In this document: positions 1 to 5,442 of the stretch, piece by piece
Layout: every line of letters starts with the position of its first letter
Numbering within the stretch: the first letter of the stretch is position 1
Source: Bacteroidota bacterium
GTDB lineage: Bacteria; Bacteroidota; Bacteroidia; Bacteroidales; Lentimicrobiaceae
DNA: 6,733 nt
Direction of reading: 5' to 3'
NCBI GenBank assembly: GCA_023434665.1
Contig: JAEYSM010000059.1
Location: 1-6,733, forward strand
Notes under the pieces: generated by a model
What the model was told of the DNA's origin: nothing
Database searches by the model: none
The model's input: the letters and a program-made list of their open reading frames with translations, nothing else
Translations under genes and position numbers: made by a program

Positions 1-524
1 GCATCCGATCGTGTGTAGGCATTGAGTCGGGTCATGTCAGTTGTTTTATACAGCTCTCCCCATGTTTTAACTGACCCTTTAAGATAAATTTCAGTAAACA
101 TCTCTTTGCTGATACCTTTGCTTTCGATAAGAGCAGCTAAAGCGTTCTTAGGATTATAAGTAGCAACCACGGCATCTTTAGCAACCGCTATAAACCAAGC
201 CCCTTTATTAATCTCTTCCCGGGACACTTCTCTCGAAAACATTCCAAGGTCAACCATCTGCGATAAAGCATCTGTCATTCCCTTCCCTGCGCCTCCCGCC
301 GAAATGTCAATTCTTACATCAGGATGTATTTTCTGAAATTCTTCAGCCCACAATACAGCCATCGGATAAAGAGCAAATGCGCCTGAAATTGAAATGGTAC
401 CTTTGATCGTACCATCAGCTTGTCGCACTGATTTACTTTCTCCACCTCCACAGGATGTTAGAAGTAACAAACTAACCATTGCAGTGATAAACAGAGGGTT
501 AATGAAACACTTGTTAATTTTCAT
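1..524 (-). CDS. pstS: PstS-like phosphate-binding lipoprotein, 3' end cut off
   Basis: This is the N-terminal part (174 full codons) of a periplasmic phosphate-binding protein of the PstS family, which would deliver phosphate to a Pst ABC importer. The ATG at 524 opens a lipoprotein signal: basic start (MKINK), hydrophobic core to about residue 22, and lipobox LTSC with Cys25, followed by Gly-Gly-Gly-Glu. The mature part begins with the family's first beta strand and helix (TISISGAFALYPMAVLWAEE, residues 43-62), then a glycine-rich loop GGAGKG (77-82), and D92 in VDLGMFSRE, the likely counterpart of the ligand-binding Asp of PstS. The frame leaves the window in YTRSDA, exactly where PstS proteins continue into the SGT phosphate-binding loop, so that loop is not visible. 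A 100-bp gap from the exporter operon suggests a separate transcript, perhaps followed by pstC/A/B beyond the edge. Other substrate-binding proteins of the same fold (for example for molybdate or tungstate) are less likely. The family assignment is good and the exact ligand is inferred. Confidence 0.82.
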   Translation of the reverse strand, partial: MKINKCFINPLFITAMVSLLLLTSCGGGESKSVRQADGTIKGTISISGAFALYPMAVLWAEEFQKIHPDVRIDISAGGAGKGMTDALSQMVDLGMFSREVSREEINKGAWFIAVAKDAVVATYNPKNALAALIESKGISKEMFTEIYLKGSVKTWGELYKTTDMTRLNAYTRSD

Positions 525-624
525 TTCGCTGTTTGTTAAAGATGTCTTTGTTATAATAATCAATGGCGAAAATAGCGAAAATCAAGATAGGTTATCCATT
601 AAATTAGGATGCATAATTAAAACT
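525..624. other. Intergenic region between exporter operon and pstS-like gene
   Basis: This 100-bp A/T-rich spacer lies between the last permease gene and the pstS-like gene. It presumably carries the 3' end of the exporter transcript and the promoter of the pstS-like gene. I found no strong hairpin followed by a T-run and no TAnnTTTG element of the Bacteroidota sigma factor. The nearest minus-strand match is TATCTTG (589-583), with no TTG at the expected upstream distance. A short imperfect tandem repeat (gcgaaaata/gcgaaaatc, about 566-583 on the plus strand) is visible and has no known meaning. Confidence 0.6.
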
Positions 625-1743
625 TCAGGTGGTTTTTCTGTAATTCTTAACAGCCCAGGTATTTAGTATTATTGCCGCAACCGCAATCACCCCTATGTGC
701 GGTAATACATCCCTTAAACCACTGCTTTTAAGGATCACCATCCTGAATACATCAATTATGTATGTAACAGGATTAAGGTAAGCAAGCACTTTCGCCCATA
801 CAGGCATACTGTAGATGCTTGTAAATAATCCACTAAGCAGAATGAACATCATCATAAAAAAGAACATGATAAACATTGCCTGTTGCTGTGTTTCGGCATA
901 AGTGGAAACAAGGAGTCCGAACCCCAGAATGGCAACGAGATAGATTGCTATAAATATATAAATCACCAGTAAGCTACCTTGGGGAATAATCCCGTAAATC
1001 AACCACGATAATATCAGTCCAATGGTGAATACAACATTTCCCAGTATCCAGAAAGGGATAAGTTTTCCCAGAATAAATTGTGATTTTCTGATTGGCGTTA
1101 CGTTTATCTGTTCTATTGTACCAACTTCTTTCTCTTTAACAATATTGAGCGCAGCAAGGAAACCGCCTACCATTGTGACCAGTATTGCCAATATGCCTGG
1201 AACCATATATGATTTGTAATCAAGACGCGGGTTAAACCAGTTGGCTGAAGTTATTTCTATAGTTCCGGAGGCCGAAGGCTTCCTGACCGGCAAAAGCTCA
1301 GCTCTGAGCTTATTATTGTATTCGCGAATTATCCGGCTCAGATATGAGGCTCCAAGGTTGGCTTTGGTCCCATTTATTGCATTTACAGCGATAAACAGAC
1401 TTTGCGATTGCTCGCGAATCATATCTTTCTCAAAGTTTGGCGGTATTTCAAGTACCAGGTCGGCATTATCAGCCTCAATTTCTTTAAAAGCCAGTTTGAA
1501 TGACTGAGAATTCGCGGTTAACTGAAAATAGCCCGAACTTGTTATATCCGAAATAAGTTTCCGGGAGTAAACAGAATGATCATTGTCAACCACAACCAGC
1601 TTTATGTTTTTCACTTCGTAATTGGCCGCATGTGGTAATATAAGTAGCTGAATTATTGGCATTACCATGATAATACCTAATATGGCTTTATTACGGAAAA
1701 TCTGTTTAAACTCCTTTATGAGCAAGTACTTTAATGTCCTCAT
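625..1743 (-). CDS. ybhR: ABC-2 type permease, YbhR-like, second permease subunit
   Basis: This 372-residue inner-membrane permease of the ABC-2 superfamily is likely half of a heterodimeric export channel with the upstream permease. A cytosolic N-terminus (MRTLKYLLIKEFKQIFRNK) precedes TM1 (about 20-40). A periplasmic domain follows (about 41-178) with the family pattern VVVDNDHSVYSRKL and EIPPNFEKD. TM2 is about 180-202, and next comes the cytosolic VKEKEVGTIEQINVTP loop (202-217) that typically contacts the ATPase. TM3 to TM6 are near 226-250, 257-281, 286-308 and 347-365; TM5 is unusually rich in Met and Phe (FIMFFFMMMF). The length is normal for YbhR/YbhS proteins. The start ATG at 1743 overlaps the upstream stop as ATGA, so translation is probably coupled. 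It is the last gene of the operon and ends in TGA at 627-625. The symbol is given by similarity and gene order; which permease is R and which is S is inferred. Confidence 0.88.
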   Translation of the reverse strand: MRTLKYLLIKEFKQIFRNKAILGIIMVMPIIQLLILPHAANYEVKNIKLVVVDNDHSVYSRKLISDITSSGYFQLTANSQSFKLAFKEIEADNADLVLEIPPNFEKDMIREQSQSLFIAVNAINGTKANLGASYLSRIIREYNNKLRAELLPVRKPSASGTIEITSANWFNPRLDYKSYMVPGILAILVTMVGGFLAALNIVKEKEVGTIEQINVTPIRKSQFILGKLIPFWILGNVVFTIGLILSWLIYGIIPQGSLLVIYIFIAIYLVAILGFGLLVSTYAETQQQAMFIMFFFMMMFILLSGLFTSIYSMPVWAKVLAYLNPVTYIIDVFRMVILKSSGLRDVLPHIGVIAVAAIILNTWAVKNYRKTT

Positions 1744-2852
1744 GCCAGTCGTTGTTTGAATTTCTTAATACTCATTATAAAGAAAAAAGCAGTGATGGTC
1801 AGCAAAGCAATCGTCTCCTTTAAAATGTCCATAAATCCGGTCCCTTTTATCATAATGTCCTTCACAATCACATAATACCACCTTGCGGGAAGCACATTTG
1901 AAATCCACTGAAGCAATTTTGGCATGTTCTCGAGAGGAAATACAAAACCACTCAGCAGGACTGTTGGCAACATCATTCCCATCAGGGATATAAGCATTGC
2001 TACCTGCTGCGAACTCGTTACATTACTAATGAAAATGCCAATAGTAAGACAGGTTATAATAAAAAGGGTACTTTCCAAAAACAAAAGCAAAACACTTCCA
2101 TTGAAAGGCAGGCCCATTACAAAGACACCTAGCAGCACTATAGTTACAAGATTTATCCATGAAAGTGCTAAATAAGGTACAGCTTTTGAAATCATGACCA
2201 GTGCAGGTTTATATGGTGAGACCAGAAGTACTTCCATGGTGCCCATCTCCTTTTCTCTCACTATAGTAATTGCCGTCATCATAACACACACAAGCATTAA
2301 TACAAGAGCCATAACCCCGGGCACGAAATTATGTGCACTGAGTAATTGAGGATTATAAATCATCCTTACTTGAGGCTCAATGGTATATGGAACGGTTTGA
2401 ATGCTCAGGTTATCTTTCTGAAAATCCTGAATTATGGAAGAAAGATATGTAGTAAGTAAACTCGCTGTGTTTGGATCTGAAGCATCAGCTATTATTCGTA
2501 ATTGAGCATTTCCCTGATGAAGGATATCTGATTCAAAAGAGGGAGGAATTATCAGTAAGATCTTTAGGTCGCCCTTTCTGAAAGCAGCCTCAATATTGAA
2601 ATCAGTTATTGTCAGATCCTTTATTTCTGCATCAAAATATTCACTCGCATCTATACGGCCAATCAACTTTGCCGAATATTCATCGATTGCCCTGTCCACT
2701 ATTACTACTCTTGTTTTCTTGATCTCGTTCGACATGGCAAAGCCGAACAAGAGAATTTGCATAATCGGCATTCCAATTAAGATCAGCAGAGTTTTCCGGT
2801 CACGCAATACATGAACGAATTCTTTTCTGACGAAGGCTATAAACTGTTTCAT
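1740..2852 (-). CDS. ybhS: ABC-2 type permease, YbhS-like, first permease subunit
   Basis: This 370-residue ABC-2 permease is paralogous to the next gene and probably its dimer partner in the inner membrane. The N-terminal amphipathic segment KQFIAFVRKEFVHVLRDRK leads into TM1 (about 21-41). A periplasmic domain (about 42-174) carries VVIVDRAIDEYSAKL and IIPPSFESD, which align with the same elements of the partner. TM2 is about 176-198, followed by the cytosolic VREKEMGTMEVLLVSP loop (198-213), the conserved ATPase-contact segment. TM3 to TM6 lie near 224-248, 254-276, 282-306 and 344-362, with LLSGFVFPLENMP (299-311) after TM5 as is usual in the family. The gene starts 14 bp after the second ATPase gene and ends in an ATGA overlap with the other permease. 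No Shine-Dalgarno-like sequence precedes the ATG. The substrate is unknown. Assignment to the ABC-2 family is secure; the S rather than R label rests on gene order. Confidence 0.88.
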   Translation of the reverse strand: MKQFIAFVRKEFVHVLRDRKTLLILIGMPIMQILLFGFAMSNEIKKTRVVIVDRAIDEYSAKLIGRIDASEYFDAEIKDLTITDFNIEAAFRKGDLKILLIIPPSFESDILHQGNAQLRIIADASDPNTASLLTTYLSSIIQDFQKDNLSIQTVPYTIEPQVRMIYNPQLLSAHNFVPGVMALVLMLVCVMMTAITIVREKEMGTMEVLLVSPYKPALVMISKAVPYLALSWINLVTIVLLGVFVMGLPFNGSVLLLFLESTLFIITCLTIGIFISNVTSSQQVAMLISLMGMMLPTVLLSGFVFPLENMPKLLQWISNVLPARWYYVIVKDIMIKGTGFMDILKETIALLTITAFFFIMSIKKFKQRLA

Positions 2853-2866
2853 AATGATGTAAATTT

Positions 2867-3607
2867 TTATTCGCTTCTTTTAGCACCTCTTGCCAGACTA
2901 TAAAAAACCTCATCCATATTGGTTGCTTTAAACTCCTCTCTTAATTGACGAGGTGTGCCGATTGCATCTATCCGCCCGTCGACCATTATTGAAATCCTGT
3001 CGCAATATTCGGCTTCATCCATATAATGAGTGGTCAGGAACACTGTTATGCCTCTTTGTGCAGCATCATATATCAAATTCCAGAACTGTCTTCTGGTAAC
3101 AGGATCAACACCTCCGGTTGGTTCATCCAGAAAAACAATTTTTGGTTCATGAAAAATGGCAACTGAAAAAGCCAGTTTTTGTTTCCACCCAAGAGGCAGA
3201 GAAGCAACCAGCTTTTTAGTCTCACTCTTAAGTCCAAGTTTTTCAATAAGAGCTTCCCCCCGCATTTTTATTTCATTAGCGGGAAGTCCATAAATTCCGC
3301 CATAAAAAGTTATATTTTCCATGATGTTCATATCCTCATACAATGAGAACTTCTGGCTCATGTAACCTATGTTTTGTTTGATAGATTCAGGTTGCGAATA
3401 GACATCAAACCCTCCCACTTTTGCTTTCCCTGAGGTTGGTTTCGAGAGTCCGCACAACATTTTCATAGCAGTTGTTTTCCCTGCACCATTTGCCCCAAGA
3501 AATCCAAAAATTTCTCCTTTTTCAACTGAGAATGTAATCTGGTTAACCGCTATGAAGCTGCCGAATTTCTTTGTCAATTCTTCTGTTTCAATAACTTTAT
3601 CGTTCAT
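2867..3607 (-). CDS. ABC exporter ATPase, YbhF C-terminal-half-like (canonical Walker/H-loop, degenerate signature)
   Basis: This 246-residue cytosolic ATP-binding subunit corresponds to the C-terminal half of E. coli YbhF. Numbering from the ATG at 3607, Walker A is GANGAGKT (38-45), the Q-loop Gln is in GYMSQKFSLYE (Gln85), Walker B is IVFLDEP with catalytic Glu162, the D-loop is GGVDP, and the switch His is in TTHYMDEAEYCDR (His194). The ABC signature is not LSGG but LPLGW (137-141), so this subunit offers a degenerate signature to its partner. There is almost no C-terminal extension (ends LARGAKRSE). A two-codon longer reading from a TTG at 3613, overlapping the upstream stop, is possible. 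I prefer ATG 3607 because an AAGGG at 3619-3615 sits 7 nt before it. The gene begins 2 bp after the preceding ATPase gene stops. Heterodimerisation with that ATPase is inferred from the complementary defects. Confidence 0.9.
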   Translation of the reverse strand: MNDKVIETEELTKKFGSFIAVNQITFSVEKGEIFGFLGANGAGKTTAMKMLCGLSKPTSGKAKVGGFDVYSQPESIKQNIGYMSQKFSLYEDMNIMENITFYGGIYGLPANEIKMRGEALIEKLGLKSETKKLVASLPLGWKQKLAFSVAIFHEPKIVFLDEPTGGVDPVTRRQFWNLIYDAAQRGITVFLTTHYMDEAEYCDRISIMVDGRIDAIGTPRQLREEFKATNMDEVFYSLARGAKRSE

Positions 3608-3609
3608 GG

Positions 3610-4545
3610 TCAAGCCCTTAAAAGATTTATAAAACAGTCTTCAATATTTGGTCGGATTTCTTCTATTGTAGCCTCTGTCGAGATATGCTCCTTCAAATAG
3701 TCGTTTATCTCATCAGGCGAAATTACGTTGTCTTTAAAAGTGATATGGACGTACTCTCCGGATGCATAAGCATACAACTCAGATGAATAGTTGCTAAGTA
3801 CATTTAGTATTCTGCCGGTATTTTCAGTAGGTATGCGGTATAAATTTTCCGGAAATGAGTTAATAATGTTTTCGGGAGTGTCTATTGCCAGTATGTCACC
3901 CTTCTGAATCAGCGCAATCCGGTCGCATCGTGCGGCTTCATCCATGTAGGGAGTTGACACCAGAATTGTGATACCCTGATCTTTAAGTCTGCCTAACATT
4001 TCCCAGAATTCCTTTCTTGATACAGGATCCACGCCGGTGGTTGGTTCATCAAGAAACAACACTGTCGGTTTATGTATAAGGGCACAGCACAATGCCAGCT
4101 TTTGCTTCATACCGCCTGATAACTTACCCGCTCTTCTGTCTTTAAAAGGCTCCAGCTGAACGTAAATCTCCCTGATAAGGTTATAGTTTTCCTGAATGGA
4201 GGTTCCGAAAACAGTTGCAAAAAAATTTAAATTTTCCTCCACTGTCAGATCCTGGTAAAGCGAAAAACGGCCTGGCATATATCCAATCCTGTTCCTTATT
4301 TCGCGGTAATCTTTTACTACATCCAGACCATCAACCTGTGCAGAGCCCGAATCGGGTAATAAGAGTGTTGTAAGAATTCTGAACATACTGGTTTTTCCTG
4401 CTCCATCAGGTCCTATTAAACCAAACACCTCCCCTTTCATTACCTCGAACGACAGGTTATTTACAGCACTTTGTTTGTGTTTGCCATACCATTTACTGAT
4501 GTCCTTAACCTCGATTGCATTCATGATCACATTACTTAGCTGCAT
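3610..4545 (-). CDS. ABC exporter ATPase, YbhF N-terminal-half-like (canonical signature, degenerate Q- and H-loops)
   Basis: This 311-residue cytosolic ATP-binding subunit matches the N-terminal half of E. coli YbhF. Walker A is GPDGAGKT (45-52), the signature LSGGMKQKL (142-150) is canonical, Walker B is VLFLDEP with Glu167, and the D-loop is GVDP. Two catalytic accessory positions are changed: the Q-loop reads GYMPGRFSLYQ, with Gly92 where Gln is expected, and the H-loop reads VSTPYMDEA, with Pro199 where the switch His is expected (codon CCC). Residues from about 235 form a C-terminal extension of some 75 residues, ending IEDCFINLLRA, that resembles the region joining the two halves of YbhF. 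The ATG at 4545 overlaps the adaptor gene by 14 bp and has GGAGAAG 9 nt upstream (4561-4555). An in-frame ATG at 4524, 7 bp after the adaptor stop, is a real alternative and would remove seven residues before the conserved IEVKDISKWYG segment. Reduced ATPase activity of its own Walker site is inferred. Confidence 0.88.
   Translation of the reverse strand: MQLSNVIMNAIEVKDISKWYGKHKQSAVNNLSFEVMKGEVFGLIGPDGAGKTSMFRILTTLLLPDSGSAQVDGLDVVKDYREIRNRIGYMPGRFSLYQDLTVEENLNFFATVFGTSIQENYNLIREIYVQLEPFKDRRAGKLSGGMKQKLALCCALIHKPTVLFLDEPTTGVDPVSRKEFWEMLGRLKDQGITILVSTPYMDEAARCDRIALIQKGDILAIDTPENIINSFPENLYRIPTENTGRILNVLSNYSSELYAYASGEYVHITFKDNVISPDEINDYLKEHISTEATIEEIRPNIEDCFINLLRA
3615..3619 (-). promoter_or_regulatory. 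Shine-Dalgarno-like AAGGG that decides the start of the second ATPase
   Basis: AAGGG on the minus strand lies 7 nt upstream of ATG 3607, within the last codons of the preceding ATPase gene. It would be only 1 nt from the alternative TTG at 3613, which is too close to serve it. This favours the ATG start. Bacteroidota rely little on Shine-Dalgarno pairing, so the support is modest. Confidence 0.4.
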
Positions 4546-5434
4546 TAAATATCACTTCTCCATACATACCAATTTTCAGAAAGCCATCATTGGGAACTCT
4601 GATCTTTACTGCATAAACCAGGTTTGCCCGCTCATCTTTTGTCTGAATGGTTTTGGGTGTAAATTCAGCTTTATCGCTTATCCATTCAACTTTTCCTTCA
4701 TGGGTTATATATTCGTCTTTTCCTTTGTCGGTCAACACTTTCACTGTCTGACCTAATTTAATCTCAGATAATTGGTCGCCTGTGATGTAAGCCCTTAAAA
4801 CCAAAGTGCTGATATCTGCTATCTTATATAAAGGTTTAGCGGGGGCAGTCGTTTCGTTTGCCCTCACATAAGTACTCAGAATAGTACCTTTTACAGGATT
4901 GATGATATTGCTTTTCGAAATCTGGTCATCAATTTGCTTTAATTGTGCAAGTAATGGTTGCGTTTCAGCCTGTAAACCCGACGAAGTTACTTTTAATGAA
5001 GAGTTTAAAGCCTCCGATTGCCGGTTTAATAAGGCTACCTGTGCGTTAGCATCATCCAGTTGTTTAGATGTTGCTGCACCTGAATTATAAAGGTTTGTAA
5101 CTCTGTTTAATTCATATTCAGCCTGTTTCAGTTGTTGCCGGAGCACCGACAACTGAACTTCTTTGTCAGGATTCTTGCTTAATATTGCCTTTATCTGGGC
5201 CAACAGCTGTTCTTTCTTCAATACCAGTTGAGTGGTGTCAATATATCCAATTGTATCACCCTCCCTCAGTTCCTTACCTTCAAAAGCATTAAAAGTTTTA
5301 ATGATTCCTGCTGCTTGTGCTGATATTATGGTTTCTTCGGCTTCGAAGGTTCCGGAAGCATCGGGATGATTACTCTTATTATTACAGCCTGTCAGGCTAA
5401 ATACTAATACAATTATGACTAAAATCTTTTTCAT
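4532..5434 (-). CDS. ybhG: HlyD/YbhG-family periplasmic adaptor, lipoprotein
   Basis: This 300-residue membrane-fusion (adaptor) protein would bridge the inner-membrane permeases and the outer-membrane channel. The N-terminus MKKILVIIVLVFSLTGC is a lipoprotein signal with lipobox LTGC (Cys17), so the protein is probably lipid-anchored, whereas many HlyD relatives use a transmembrane helix. Residues following Cys are NNKSN; there is no acidic run of the kind that sends Bacteroidota lipoproteins to the cell surface. The first lipoyl half is about 27-66 (TFEAEETIISAQAAGII). A long alpha-hairpin spans about 70-175, with its tip around RVTNLYNSGAATSKQLDDA (111-129), close to the RLxxLxxxxxxS pattern known for TolC docking. 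The second lipoyl half is about 176-205 and the beta-barrel/membrane-proximal part about 210-297, including FTPKTIQTKDERANLVYAVK, characteristic of the YbhG/YhiI group. The gene starts 8 bp after the TolC gene ends, and its last 14 bp overlap the first ATPase gene. Confidence 0.9.
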   Translation of the reverse strand: MKKILVIIVLVFSLTGCNNKSNHPDASGTFEAEETIISAQAAGIIKTFNAFEGKELREGDTIGYIDTTQLVLKKEQLLAQIKAILSKNPDKEVQLSVLRQQLKQAEYELNRVTNLYNSGAATSKQLDDANAQVALLNRQSEALNSSLKVTSSGLQAETQPLLAQLKQIDDQISKSNIINPVKGTILSTYVRANETTAPAKPLYKIADISTLVLRAYITGDQLSEIKLGQTVKVLTDKGKDEYITHEGKVEWISDKAEFTPKTIQTKDERANLVYAVKIRVPNDGFLKIGMYGEVIFNAAK

Positions 5435-5442
5435 TGTAGTAC

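Noticed and set aside
583..589. TATCTTG as a Bacteroidota -7 promoter element for the pstS-like gene
   Set aside because: It lacks one T of TAnnTTTG, and no TTG is found about 19-21 bp upstream, so support is too weak for a promoter call.
525..624. Inverted repeat AATGG/CCATT and the small GATA-ggt-TATC palindrome as a terminator or operator
   Set aside because: Arms of 4-5 bp, one with a loop of about 29 nt, and no T-run; expected by chance in A/T-rich sequence.
394..666. Plus-strand open frames such as 394-666, 1241-1507, 1924-2175 and 4475-4756
   Set aside because: They lie opposite clear minus-strand genes or their upstream spacer, have no recognisable domain or coherent protein character, and are best explained as antisense shadows.
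3611..3613. TTG start codon for the second ATPase, overlapping the first ATPase stop
   Set aside because: The ATG at 3607 is two codons downstream, is the better start codon and has a better spaced AAGGG; the TTG adds only two residues outside the conserved domain.
3950..3960. Pro199 (CCC) in place of the H-loop His of ATPase 1 as a sequencing error (CAC to CCC)
   Set aside because: The Q-loop Gln is also lost in the same protein and the partner has lost the matching signature, so a coherent degenerate site is more likely than a random base error. I also recall a non-His residue at this position in E. coli YbhF.
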